Shown piece by piece: positions 1 to 8,780 of a stretch of DNA of 14,304 bases. This stretch comes from Bacteroidales bacterium UBA2030. GTDB lineage: Bacteria; Bacteroidota; Bacteroidia; Bacteroidales; TTA-H9. A program made the position numbers and the translations under genes. The stretch's first letter is position 1; each line of letters begins with the position of its first letter. The notes beneath the pieces are model-generated. The model was not told where the DNA came from and made no database searches. It worked only from the letters and a program-made list of their open reading frames with translations. The stretch is from NCBI GenBank assembly GCA_002332755.1, contig DDBO01000116.1, positions 1 to 14,304 of the forward strand. The letters are read 5' to 3'.

Positions 1-2792
1 GAGGTATTGGGCTTAATGGTTACCGTTTGATTGGCAGCAGGTTTGTTAATATTGTTAACGTATATTACAATCGGAAGCGTTTCCCCATTATAGGTTGCGT
101 CCGTCAGCAAAAACCTGACATGGCCTCCAACACCTCTTAAATTTAAGTCATTTACTGCAGCAGTTAATGTAGGATAAGCTCCTCCTGTACCCACAAGGTA
201 ATCTCCAACTAAGGGTGTACTTGTAATGCTGTAGCTATAGGGTGTGGTTGGAGGAGTACTTACAGCCGGTGGATTTGCAGTAAATCCTGATGCTCCGGCA
301 GATGGGCTACATGCTAAATTCGGTGTTGGCGTAACTATGTCTTGCGCCACAATGTAATATTGCACTACATCATTTAATACAACTCCAGCTCCAAATGTAA
401 AACTGTATTGTCCTCCTCCAAGACTTGTTGCTGTGGCAGCATTCCACGGCCCGGTATTAATACGCCAGTAAAGCACAGGTAATCCGATACCGGAAGTAGG
501 AACTCCGGAAGCATCAGTAATTGTGGCAATTAGGGTGCGGGCAGTAGTTTGGGGGGTATTCGGGAGTGGAGTTACAGAAATCGTGGGTGGATTAAGGTCA
601 AGCAACAATCCTCCAAACTCATCTGCTCCAATGTCGGGGGCAGAGGCTGGTGATAAGGGATTATTCGGATATCCAGGATTGGGGTACCTGGGATTTCCAT
701 CAAAGTCGGTGGTTATATTAACAGGAGTGGAAACAGTAAGGCCTCCACTTTCAATTTGTGTTGCAACATTGGTTTGTAGATGGAGATCATAAGGAGAGGT
801 GGCAACATTAACAAAGGGCGGATTTTCACTTACCGCATTGGTTTCTCTGGGGGCAAATCGAGCCTTGTATGCAGCCAAATTTTGATCCGAGTTTGTGCCG
901 TCGTAGAAAATTAAACGATTAGTAGATGGAGTGCCTGCATACCATGAGTTGTTGTTAGAGGTATTGGCAAAAGTTGTAGTCGTTGTGCTGCTACGCTGAT
1001 GTGCTACCACCCTTCCAGTAGATCCTGGTGTAGAGTTGTTAACTACCAGATTGTTAATTAGTTCTACGGTGGGTGTAGTACTGGCATAAATACCTACAGT
1101 TCCAAATGAAGCACCGGTGGATGAAGCGTCGAGATAGATAGTATTGTTGTAGAAACCAACTGTTGTGCCACTTATGTACGCACCATAAATTGCAGGATTC
1201 CCCGTTGCATCAGGGGCATAGAGTTCTGAAATAAAGTTATTGTAATAATAATTCGTTGTACCTGAACTTTGGTAAATCCCATAAATAATTGCGGATGTCG
1301 TGTTTCCAGTAATCTTTGAAATTTGATTACGATAAAAATAGCCAGTAACCCCATTCCCATTGTACAAGGCATATACAGTACTTCTGGGACCATTAATGTT
1401 GGATATAATGTTGTCGTAGGTATATTTTGTACCGGAATACAGGTTGTAAAAAATGTACTGGGTTGAAGTAGTTGAAGTAGTGATATTGGTAACGGAATTA
1501 TTGTAAATGTAGGCAGTTCCGTTGCCTCCACTAATGTAAAAATAGTAGCCACTTCCAGAACCCGCTGTACTTTGAATTCTGTTCAGGTTGTTTACAGAAT
1601 TATTGTAAATATTCATTGTCCCTACTGATGTAGGGCTGGAATAATGATAAATTCCATAAATACTTCCTGTTGCGGTGGCCGTGCCGCTGCCTATGGTGCA
1701 GTTAGATACAGTGTTATTGTAGAAATTACTTGTTAATCCTCCATACATGTATAATCCATACCAGGTGCCGGAGGTTAGGTTGGGTGCATTGCAATTTAAA
1801 ATGCTGTTGTTGTAAATATTGGTTGTATTGGATGTACCCGATGCGGCCCCCAGGGAATAAATTCCATAGAACGACCCTGTACCGTTGTGGGTTAAGCTGA
1901 TGGTATTGTTAAATACATCAATGTTTGAGTTTACGGACGTCCCAATGTAAATACCATATTGTGCTCCGGAGGTATTAAGGGACGTCCCCGTAATGTTATT
2001 GTTGGCAATTTTTAAGTTGTTTTGATAGATGCAATATATTCCGTACGAGGCAGTGGTTCCTCCTCCGAGACTGCTAATTGAGTTTGTACCTCCCACACCA
2101 ATCTCGTTGTTTTGGTCATAGTACTGGTAAGGAGAAGATGCATTGTATCCATACAGATAAATCCCGTTATAACTGTTACTGATATTTACATTAAAGAACT
2201 TATTATTCGAGTTGGTTCCCTCCGGTGCAGTAACAGTAAGCTGGGTGGAGCTTGCCGGAGTATGGTTATTTGAGTAAATGGCATAAGCAGCAGTGTTGGT
2301 CGACATTGTAATAGCGCAATTTTTGATAGTGATGTTTTGCGAACCATCTGTTGCTGATGCTTTCAAAATTGCATAGCCCCATTCCATCTGGGTAGTAGCA
2401 GTAGTATTAGCAGGGTTCTCCTGCAAGTCGATCCCGTCAAATGTGACGTAATCGCATCCTGCGAATTTGATAATGCCATCCAAGGTCCCTGTACCTGTAC
2501 CGGCTGTAATTTTAGGATTATTTCCTGTGCCAGACTTCTGAAAAGTGATAGGGTTGGAGGCTGAAGATGTTAATGTAGTAATAGTGCCACCCGTTGGTGT
2601 ACTTAAGGTCTCAGTGTGTCCTGCGGCCACATTGAATATTACACCACCTGTGCCCACTCCTTGAGTATTTAAAGCCGATATGGCGGCTTCAATGGTTGGA
2701 TAGTCTCCAGGAATACTTTTGATTCCTGTTAATTGTGCTTGCATGGCAAACGCCATTAGCAACAAGACCAGTGATAGTAAGAACTTTTTCAT
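1..2792 (-). CDS. Large secreted beta-helix repeat protein, C-terminus beyond window
   Basis: Reading the minus strand from the ATG at 2792 gives 930 codons with no stop, plus two bases, up to the window edge, so the gene is partial. The N-terminus is a clear Sec signal peptide (MKKFLLSLVLLLMAFAMQAQ, cleavage near residue 19-20). Residues 29-57 hold a 'YPTIEAAISALN...GGVIFNV' module typical of Bacteroidota beta-helix proteins. Residues about 100-690 carry many Asn/Tyr-rich rungs in which a 'YGIY' phrase alternates with 'IYNNS/T' phrases, fitting a right-handed parallel beta-helix. 'DIGADEF' (720-726) ends this part. An Ig-like stretch follows (about 735-830), and residues 868-897 repeat the N-terminal module. 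There are no catalytic residues I can name; an adhesin, surface structure or polysaccharide-binding role is possible. A type IX secretion C-terminal domain may lie outside the window but cannot be seen. The gene is divergent from ppdK. Confidence 0.85.
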   Translation of the reverse strand, partial: MKKFLLSLVLLLMAFAMQAQLTGIKSIPGDYPTIEAAISALNTQGVGTGGVIFNVAAGHTETLSTPTGGTITTLTSSASNPITFQKSGTGNNPKITAGTGTGTLDGIIKFAGCDYVTFDGIDLQENPANTTATTQMEWGYAILKASATDGSQNITIKNCAITMSTNTAAYAIYSNNHTPASSTQLTVTAPEGTNSNNKFFNVNISNSYNGIYLYGYNASSPYQYYDQNNEIGVGGTNSISSLGGGTTASYGIYCIYQNNLKIANNNITGTSLNTSGAQYGIYIGTSVNSNIDVFNNTISLTHNGTGSFYGIYSLGAASGTSNTTNIYNNSILNCNAPNLTSGTWYGLYMYGGLTSNFYNNTVSNCTIGSGTATATGSIYGIYHYSSPTSVGTMNIYNNSVNNLNRIQSTAGSGSGYYFYISGGNGTAYIYNNSVTNITTSTTSTQYIFYNLYSGTKYTYDNIISNINGPRSTVYALYNGNGVTGYFYRNQISKITGNTTSAIIYGIYQSSGTTNYYYNNFISELYAPDATGNPAIYGAYISGTTVGFYNNTIYLDASSTGASFGTVGIYASTTPTVELINNLVVNNSTPGSTGRVVAHQRSSTTTTTFANTSNNNSWYAGTPSTNRLIFYDGTNSDQNLAAYKARFAPRETNAVSENPPFVNVATSPYDLHLQTNVATQIESGGLTVSTPVNITTDFDGNPRYPNPGYPNNPLSPASAPDIGADEFGGLLLDLNPPTISVTPLPNTPQTTARTLIATITDASGVPTSGIGLPVLYWRINTGPWNAATATSLGGGQYSFTFGAGVVLNDVVQYYIVAQDIVTPTPNLACSPSAGASGFTANPPAVSTPPTTPYSYSITSTPLVGDYLVGTGGAYPTLTAAVNDLNLRGVGGHVRFLLTDATYNGETLPIVIYVNNINKPAANQTVTIKPNT

Positions 2793-3253
2793 TTGGGTTA
2801 GTTTTGGTTAACAATTTCAAAACATGATTAAATCAGAGGATAATAATGTTTTGTTTTATGTAAAATTATAAAAAAAAAGTTATGAATGATACGTGTTTTT
2901 TTAAGAAAAAATATTCCTTTTCGATTACTTGTCTGATCCCCCTAAAAGAAAATTCTGCCTGATAAAGATTGCTCAAAGGATGTTAAATATTTTTGAGCGT
3001 TAGATTCCATTTTTCCTTGCTTTCAATTTTAGTCTATGTTTAGCCGGCTGCACAAATCAAACAGGCCCGATCCATTTCTGATTGAGTATTTAAAAGCTGA
3101 GATTGAGCTCGATAAGCTTCATTCATTCTTTGCCTTGGTGTAAATATTCCACTAAATGTAAAAAATCACTAACTTTGCCCGTTTGTTTTCATAAATGCCT
3201 ATAATATTGAAATTCAATACAAGAAACGTCTAACCCTTATTAATTCAATCAAA
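2793..3253. other. Divergent intergenic region between beta-helix gene and ppdK
   Basis: These 461 AT-rich bases must hold the promoters of both divergent genes. A Bacteroidota -7 box for ppdK is at 3170-3177. I found no TAnnTTTG match for the minus-strand gene. An inverted repeat GCTCAAA/TTTGAGC (arms 2971-2977 and 2992-2998, 14-base loop) could be an operator or a weak hairpin. A 35-codon frame runs from the ATG at 3036 to the TAA at 3143 (begins MFSRLHKSNR); I do not recognise it and doubt that it is a gene. No RNA gene is visible. Confidence 0.6.
3170..3177 (+). promoter_or_regulatory. Probable -7 promoter element of ppdK
   Basis: TAACTTTG matches the Bacteroidota housekeeping -7 consensus TAnnTTTG exactly and is followed by C. 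Transcription would start near 3183, giving a leader of about 70 bases before the ppdK ATG. No convincing -33 TTTG lies at the usual distance, so the call rests on the -7 box and its position alone. Confidence 0.45.
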
Positions 3254-6142
3254 ATGTCGAAAAAAAGCGAGAAACATGTTTACCTCTTTGGCAATCGCAA
3301 GGCCGAAGGTAATGGCAGCATGAAGAACCTGCTGGGTGGCAAAGGAGCTAACCTGGCCGAAATGAACCTAATTGGTATGCCGGTTCCCCCGGGATTTACG
3401 ATTACAACCGAGGTTTGCGACCTTTACTACAAGCTTGGTCACCAGGCTGTGGTTGACCTTATCAAGGATGAAGTGGAAGCTGGTGTACGCTTCATCGAAA
3501 ACGTTATGGGTACTAGTTTCGGTGATTCAGAAAATCCCTGTCTGGTTTCTGTACGTTCAGGTGCCCGTGCCTCTATGCCTGGAATGATGGATACTATTCT
3601 CAATCTTGGTCTGAATGACGTGGCTGTTGAAGGACTGGCCCGCAAAACCGGAAACCCTCGTTTCGCATGGGATAGCTACCGTCGTTTTGTTCAAATGTAC
3701 GGCGATGTAGTACTCGGTCTCAAACCCGTTTCCAAAGACGACATCGACCCCTTTGAAGAAATTATTGAACATTTGAAAGAAGAGAAAGGGGTTCATCTCG
3801 ATACCGACCTCACAGCTGATGATCTCAAAGAATTGGTGGTAAGGTTTAAAAAAGCCGTAAAAGAACGCACTGGTAAAGATTTTCCACAGAATCCTTGGGA
3901 ACAGCTCTGGGGAGCTATCATGGCGGTGTTCAATTCTTGGATGAACGATCGTGCGATTCTTTATCGCAAGCTTAATAATATCCCTGATGAATGGGGAACG
4001 GCAGTAAATGTTCAGGCAATGGTGTTTGGCAACATGGGCAATACATCTGCCACAGGAGTTGCCTTTACCCGCGATGCTGCCACCGGCGAAAAAATCTTTA
4101 ATGGTGAATACCTGATTAATGCCCAGGGCGAAGATGTAGTAGCTGGCATTCGTACCCCTCAACAGATTACAATCGAAGGTTCGAGGCGCTGGGCTGCATT
4201 GGCTAACATCTCTGAAGAAGAACGTAAAACCAAATATCCCTCGCTTGAGGAAACCATGCCTCAGGTGTATCGCGAACTTTTTGAAATCCAGGAGAAACTT
4301 GAAAAGTACTTCCGCGATATGCAGGACATTGAGTTTACCATTCAAGACGGTCGTCTGTGGATGTTGCAGACCCGTAATGGTAAACGCACCGGTGCCGCCA
4401 TGGTGAAAATAGCCATGGACATGCTTCGCGAAGGTATGATCGACGAAAAAACCGCCTTGCTTCGCGTAGAACCCAACAAACTGGATGAACTTCTGCACCC
4501 TGTATTTGAAGCCGAAGCTATGCGCAAGGCTAAAGTTATTGCCAAAGGTCTTCCTGCTTCTCCCGGTGCAGCTACTGGTCAGGTGGTTTTTAGTGCCGAC
4601 GACGCAAAAGAATGGGCTAAAAAAGGAGCCAAGGTTGTTCTTGTACGTATTGAAACCTCTCCGGAAGACCTCGGCGGAATGGATGTGGCTGAAGGTATCC
4701 TCACTGCCCGTGGTGGAATGACCAGCCATGCTGCTGTTGTTGCCCGTGGTATGGGCAAATGCTGCGTTTCGGGTGCCGGCTCCATCAAAATAGATTATAA
4801 GGCAAAGACCCTCGAAGCTAACGGTAAAGTATATAAAGAGGGAGATTGGATTTCCCTTAATGGTTCCACTGGCGATGTGTATGAAGGGAAGATCGCTACA
4901 AGAGATGCTGAATTGAGTGGCGACTTTGGTGAATTGATGCGTCTGGCCGATAAGCTCAGCCGTATGTATGTTCGTACTAATGCTGATACCCCACACGATG
5001 CCCAGGTGGCTCGCAATTTTGGCGCTAAGGGTATTGGTTTGTGCCGTACCGAGCATATGTTCTTCGGTGGAGAAAAAATCAAGGCCATGCGCGAAATGAT
5101 TCTGGCCAATGATGAAGCTGGCCGTCGTAAGGCTCTTGATAAACTGCTGCCTATGCAGCGTGCCGACTTCGAAGGTATTTTCGAAGCCATGCAAGGACTA
5201 CCTGTAACCGTTCGTCTGCTCGACCCCCCTCTGCATGAGTTTGTACCTCATGAAGAAGCTAACCAGAAAGAAATGGCCAAGGAAATGGGCGTTAGCGTGG
5301 AAGAAATAAAACGCAAAGTTGAAGAACTCCACGAATTTAACCCCATGCTGGGACACCGTGGATGTCGTTTGGGGAATACTTATCCCGAAATTTCGGAAAT
5401 GCAAACCCGTGCCATTATTGAGGCTGCCCTCAATCTCAAAAAGCGTGGTATCGAGGCCAAGCCCGAAATCATGATACCCCTTACCGGTACACTTAAAGAA
5501 ATGCAGATGCAGGAAGAAATCGTCCGCAATACTGCCGAAAAGGTCTTCGCAGAATACGGCGACCGCATCGATTACCTCGTGGGTACTATGATTGAGGTTC
5601 CCCGTGCCGCTCTCGTCGCTGACCAAATTGCTCAGTCGGCCGAGTTCTTCTCGTTTGGCACCAATGACCTTACTCAGATGACTTTCGGTTACAGCCGCGA
5701 CGATGCAGGTAAATTCTTGCCCGTTTACCTTGATAAAGGTATCCTCAAACACGATCCTTTCCAGGTTCTCGACCAGGAAGGTGTAGGTCAGCTCATTAAA
5801 ATGGCTGTTCAGAAAGGCCGTAGCACCCGCGAAAAGCTGAAAATCGGTATCTGCGGTGAACATGGTGGAGAACCCTCAAGTGTTGAATTCTGCCACTTCA
5901 CTGGATTCGATTATGTGAGTTGCTCACCTTTCCGTGTTCCTATTGCCCGCCTTGCCGCTGCTCAGGCTGCAGTGAAAGAAGCTAATGCTGAAGAAGCAGA
6001 AGGCAAGAAAGACAAAAAGGACAAGAAAGATAAAAAAGCTAAGAAAGACAAAGAATCCAAGAAAAAGGATAAAAAAGATAAGAAGGATAAGAAAGACAAG
6101 AAAGCTAAGAAAGATAAGAAAGATAAAAAGTCGAAAAAATAA
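3254..6142 (+). CDS. ppdK: Pyruvate, phosphate dikinase with Lys-rich C-terminal tail
   Basis: The enzyme interconverts pyruvate + ATP + Pi and phosphoenolpyruvate + AMP + PPi in the cytoplasm, serving glycolysis or gluconeogenesis. The order is canonical. The N-terminal nucleotide-binding domain has GGKGANLAEM at 28-37 and the 'VRSGARASMPGMMD' motif. The swivelling phosphohistidine domain has GGMTSHAAVVARG with catalytic His492; the Thr two residues before it is the site targeted by PPDK regulatory proteins in other organisms. The C-terminal PEP/pyruvate barrel has MIEVPRAAL, GTNDLTQMTFGYSRDD and GICGEHGG with catalytic Cys867. The core ends near residue 905, as expected for a family of roughly 870-910 aa. 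It is followed by an acidic linker and then residues 918-962, 45 residues containing 30 Lys and 10 Asp, mostly as KKD units. An exact -7 box lies about 80 bases upstream and a strong terminator follows, so the gene is probably monocistronic. G+C is visibly higher than in genes to the right. Confidence 0.97.
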   Translation: MSKKSEKHVYLFGNRKAEGNGSMKNLLGGKGANLAEMNLIGMPVPPGFTITTEVCDLYYKLGHQAVVDLIKDEVEAGVRFIENVMGTSFGDSENPCLVSVRSGARASMPGMMDTILNLGLNDVAVEGLARKTGNPRFAWDSYRRFVQMYGDVVLGLKPVSKDDIDPFEEIIEHLKEEKGVHLDTDLTADDLKELVVRFKKAVKERTGKDFPQNPWEQLWGAIMAVFNSWMNDRAILYRKLNNIPDEWGTAVNVQAMVFGNMGNTSATGVAFTRDAATGEKIFNGEYLINAQGEDVVAGIRTPQQITIEGSRRWAALANISEEERKTKYPSLEETMPQVYRELFEIQEKLEKYFRDMQDIEFTIQDGRLWMLQTRNGKRTGAAMVKIAMDMLREGMIDEKTALLRVEPNKLDELLHPVFEAEAMRKAKVIAKGLPASPGAATGQVVFSADDAKEWAKKGAKVVLVRIETSPEDLGGMDVAEGILTARGGMTSHAAVVARGMGKCCVSGAGSIKIDYKAKTLEANGKVYKEGDWISLNGSTGDVYEGKIATRDAELSGDFGELMRLADKLSRMYVRTNADTPHDAQVARNFGAKGIGLCRTEHMFFGGEKIKAMREMILANDEAGRRKALDKLLPMQRADFEGIFEAMQGLPVTVRLLDPPLHEFVPHEEANQKEMAKEMGVSVEEIKRKVEELHEFNPMLGHRGCRLGNTYPEISEMQTRAIIEAALNLKKRGIEAKPEIMIPLTGTLKEMQMQEEIVRNTAEKVFAEYGDRIDYLVGTMIEVPRAALVADQIAQSAEFFSFGTNDLTQMTFGYSRDDAGKFLPVYLDKGILKHDPFQVLDQEGVGQLIKMAVQKGRSTREKLKIGICGEHGGEPSSVEFCHFTGFDYVSCSPFRVPIARLAAAQAAVKEANAEEAEGKKDKKDKKDKKAKKDKESKKKDKKDKKDKKDKKAKKDKKDKKSKK

Positions 6143-6166
6143 TCCTTCCTCTTAGCGTACGTTGCA

Positions 6167-6198
6167 GTGGCCGGGGAGTTCTCCGGCCACTTTTTTTT
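6167..6198 (+). terminator. Intrinsic terminator of ppdK
   Basis: A 10-bp stem (6167-6176 with 6181-6190, GTGGCCGG pairing with CCGGCCAC plus an inner G-T wobble and a G-C pair) closes an AGTT loop and is followed directly by eight T residues (6191-6198). It begins 24 bases after the ppdK stop codon. Confidence 0.92.
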
Positions 6199-6367
6199 CT
6201 TTTACCCTTGGTTGCTGCATTGCCAGGTTCGAGCCAGGTTTTTTATGCTTCACAAAAATTCGGCTGAGTTACTTCATTATGGCTTAATTCATCCATTAGG
6301 TTTTTGAATAAATCATTTTCAGTGTTTTTGCCCTTTATTAGTGAACCTCATTATGAAGTGCGTGCAT

Positions 6368-6375
6368 TAAGTTTG
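6368..6375 (+). promoter_or_regulatory. Possible -7 promoter element of the porin gene
   Basis: TAAGTTTG fits the Bacteroidota -7 consensus exactly and would give a leader of about 100 bases before the GTG start at 6482. A second candidate, GATATTTG at 6455-6462, has one mismatch and would leave only a very short leader. No clear -33 element accompanies either. The rest of 6199-6481 shows nothing else I can name. Confidence 0.35.
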
Positions 6376-6481
6376 CGTTATTTGGAATAACCATACACCT
6401 CTTATTGCCTTAAAATAGGTAAATTTTAATATAGGATAATTTTAACAATCTTTCGATATTTGTGCCGCTAATTAAATTGCA

Positions 6482-7678
6482 GTGAGAAAATACAAATTTT
6501 TACTTCTTGCCGTTTTAATGATATGGTTTCAAGCCATATATGCTCAGTATGAGTCCGACGAAAGGGCCACGATTCGCTTCGAAGAAGGTTTGGGTTTCTT
6601 TGCTCCCGATACTTCCCTTGGGGTGAACCTGCGTTTCAGGATGCAAAATCTTCTGATGGTTACTTCAGAAAGTCATCAAGACCTTGACATTAGCGCTATA
6701 GATGCTCGCGTCAGGCGGCTACGCCTCCGTTTTGATGGTTTCATCGGAAAAAGCAAAAAACTGACGTATTATTTGCAACTTGCCTTCTCACGCGAAGACC
6801 AGGACTGGGATAATACACACATCCCCAACATTGTAAGGGATGCCATGGTTTATTATAATTTTAATCCTCATTTTTATATTGGCTTAGGCCAGGGGAAACT
6901 GCCAGGGAATCGTCAAAGAATTATAAGTTCAGGGCAACAACAGTTTCTCGACCGAAGTCTGGTGAATTCTATTTTCAATATCGACCGAGACTTTGGCGTA
7001 TTTGCCTACTATAGTTTTGGAATAATTAAAATACCGGTTTACCTTAAAACTGCCATAACCACCGGTGAGGGGCGAGGCACTCTACGAACCGATAAGGGAC
7101 TGGCCTATACAGCACGTATAGAAATCTTGCCCTTAGGCAACTTCCACAGGGGAGGAGATTTTTCTGAAGGGGATATTTACCGCGAACCTCATCCTAAACT
7201 TTCACTTGCTGCTGCATACTGCTTCAACGACAACTCCTTAAAAGCATTTGGACAAAGAGGTACTGAGCTGGCAACAGGGCAGGATCTTCAATCCCTATTT
7301 GCTGACATGATATTCAAATATAAAGGATGGGCAATTGAAACTGAATATGCGAGCCGTTTGAGTGACAATCTTTGGGTAACCTCCATCGAGGGCGACAGTG
7401 TTGCCATCTGGACGGGCGCAGGAGTAAATACTCAGATTAGCCATTATTTTAAAAATGGATATGAAATTAATGCCAGGGCCAGCATTGCCATACCTGATAA
7501 AAAATCAGGTAGCCCTAATGCCGAACAGCAAGTTTGGACGATTGGCTGCGTAAGATATTTAAATGGCCACAAAGTCAAAGTGATGGGAAATATTAACTAT
7601 CGCTTAGTCAAAAGTTTAACGAATGGACCCTCGAAAGGAGACTGGCAACTCGGTTTTTTGGCTGAAATCGGTATTTAA
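6482..7678 (+). CDS. Porin O/P family outer-membrane protein (phosphate-selective porin-like)
   Basis: This is a 398-aa precursor of an outer-membrane beta-barrel of the OprO/OprP type, which passes phosphate, polyphosphate or other anions in characterised members; the true substrate here is unknown. It has a signal peptide (residues 1-21, hydrophobic FLLLAVLMIWF, cleavage before Q22). Family-like stretches follow: 'RRLRLRFDGFIG' near residue 80, then alternating strands such as 'LTYYLQLAFSRE', 'YIGLGQGKLPGNRQR', 'FLDRSLVNS' and 'RDFGVFAYY'. It ends in a barrel-like strand (WQLGFLAEIGI). Length is normal for the family. The GTG at 6482 is chosen because an in-frame TAA lies at 6473-6475 and later starts would lose the signal peptide. 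The ppdK terminator separates it from the gene before, and nothing links it functionally to the CRISPR-related cassette downstream. Confidence 0.85.
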   Translation: MRKYKFLLLAVLMIWFQAIYAQYESDERATIRFEEGLGFFAPDTSLGVNLRFRMQNLLMVTSESHQDLDISAIDARVRRLRLRFDGFIGKSKKLTYYLQLAFSREDQDWDNTHIPNIVRDAMVYYNFNPHFYIGLGQGKLPGNRQRIISSGQQQFLDRSLVNSIFNIDRDFGVFAYYSFGIIKIPVYLKTAITTGEGRGTLRTDKGLAYTARIEILPLGNFHRGGDFSEGDIYREPHPKLSLAAAYCFNDNSLKAFGQRGTELATGQDLQSLFADMIFKYKGWAIETEYASRLSDNLWVTSIEGDSVAIWTGAGVNTQISHYFKNGYEINARASIAIPDKKSGSPNAEQQVWTIGCVRYLNGHKVKVMGNINYRLVKSLTNGPSKGDWQLGFLAEIGI

Positions 7679-8301
7679 TTCCTGTCTGCGAAAAATAACT
7701 GGTTGTTGAGAAAATATAGGAAGGATAATTCTATTTTTTGAAAGAAAACTGTCGTAAATAATCATCTCATACCCGTGAGAATTTCTTCAGTACTTCATCT
7801 TTGGCCATAACTATCTTTATGGCCTTGTGTCTTATAATGCTGCAAAACTAAACAACAAAGACTTTGAGACATATCGATTTTGTCAACTTGGCAATTGGCC
7901 TGGCACTCCCTCGCCTTTCTACAATACTATAATTAAGTAAACAATTGAAATTAAATTATTTAATCCAATTAACAAACTATTTTGTTGATTGTGTATTGGA
8001 TAATAAAAAGATAAAAATTATCTCCAGGTATTAATTGCAAAAAGGTTGCAATTACTGAGTATAATTTTGCGGAGTAAACAAAAAAGTATAATGTAATAGA
8101 TGGAACGTTAAGATTAAACAACCAGCATAAATATCCCTGTAATAAGGATGTTTTCGCTTTTCATGTGCCGATTGGGATAAATATGAGGACTTCTTAACTG
8201 ATTTTATAATAAATATTTAATTGTAAGTACCCTATCTGATGGGATTCGCTTTAATGTATAATAAGTATTAAGTTGAAATATATTAATTAAAAAAAAGAAT
8301 T
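7679..8301. other. AT-rich gene-poor region with hairpins and possible gene remnants
   Basis: There is no intact gene in these 623 bases. A hairpin with 8-bp arms (7803-7810 and 7817-7824, GGCCATAA/TTATGGCC) could be a weak terminator for the porin gene, but it lacks a T-run. The frame 7779-7940 encodes 53 residues with protein-like composition (for example LGNWPGTPSPFYN) but has no ATG, only an internal GTG at 7827. A second short frame ending at 8220 reads 'ADWDKYEDFLTDF'. These may be decayed coding sequence, or chance. A 9-bp inverted repeat is listed separately. No tRNA, other RNA gene or consensus -7 box was found. Confidence 0.5.
8032..8054. repeat. Perfect 9-bp inverted repeat in intergenic DNA
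   Basis: TAATTGCAA and TTGCAATTA flank a 5-base AAAGG spacer (arms 8032-8040 and 8046-8054). It lies about 250 bases upstream of the small exported-protein gene. It could be a binding site for a dimeric regulator or an RNA hairpin. No T-run follows, so it is a poor intrinsic terminator. Confidence 0.5.
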
Positions 8302-8715
8302 ATGCCCGCTTTAAAAAAGGTATTATTTTTGGATTTTGTATTTACGTTCCCTTATTTTGGTTATAGCCAATCTCTGAATGGATTTTCTATGGATGAGGTA
8401 AAGAGAGAATTTTGTGATTCTAAATATTATATTGAGGAAACTAAAGATGGAAAAATTAATTCAGACAAGTATTTAATTATGGTGGATATACCTATAGCCC
8501 GTCTATATTTTACTTTTGATGATAAAAAAATCTGTGAACAAACTATAATAGCACCCTATGATGAAATGAACTTAAATTGTTATATAGTTCATAGCGATGA
8601 GAAGGTGATAGTCATCAGTATGACACAGTCGCGGGAGTGTTCTGGGGTTCTGTTCGACAACATTGAAACATTAGAGATTGATGATACTTGGGTAAAGATC
8701 TTGAGCATCGAATAA
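8302..8715 (+). CDS. Small probably exported protein of unknown function
   Basis: This 137-aa product is not recognised with confidence. The N-terminus has two Lys followed by a hydrophobic stretch (residues 7-20) ending in GYSQ, compatible with a signal peptide cut near residue 22, though Asp11 inside the hydrophobic core is unusual. The mature part is acidic, starts 'LNGFSMDEVKREF' and contains a 'LYFTFDDKKICEQ' strand. This layout recalls small Bacteroidota exported proteins with a 'GFS..EV' opening and a central 'YYF(D/N)' strand, but that is a loose impression. There are four Cys in the mature part. The DNA is very AT-rich: bases 8401-8460 have 13 G/C of 60 by hand count. It converges on the WYL gene, with a stem-loop between them. 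Confidence 0.65.
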   Translation: MPALKKVLFLDFVFTFPYFGYSQSLNGFSMDEVKREFCDSKYYIEETKDGKINSDKYLIMVDIPIARLYFTFDDKKICEQTIIAPYDEMNLNCYIVHSDEKVIVISMTQSRECSGVLFDNIETLEIDDTWVKILSIE

Positions 8716-8746
8716 ACCTATTGCCTAATTATACTTTTATTTATTT

Positions 8747-8778
8747 CACGGGTAATACTTGAGTGGTATTACCCCGTG
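8747..8778. terminator. Stem-loop between convergent genes, possible bidirectional terminator
   Basis: CACGGGTAATAC (8747-8758) pairs with GTATTACCCCGTG (8766-8778), giving 12 bp with one bulged base and a 7-base loop. It ends just before the stop codon of the WYL gene and follows the plus-strand gene by 31 bases. Neither side has a proper T-run, so termination would be weak or factor-assisted; protection of mRNA 3' ends is another option. Confidence 0.45.
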
Positions 8779-8780
8779 TT

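Noticed and set aside
1172..1552. 126-codon minus-strand frame inside the beta-helix gene
   Set aside because: It overlaps the long signal-peptide-bearing frame that is open from 2792 to 1 and is out of phase with it; it has no recognisable features. The plus-strand frame at 523-792 is likewise a shadow.
3557..5194. 545-codon open frame on the minus strand inside ppdK
   Set aside because: It is a full antisense shadow of a clearly identified gene; its translation shows no family features and arises from the codon pattern of ppdK. The frame at 5198-5863 is rejected for the same reason.
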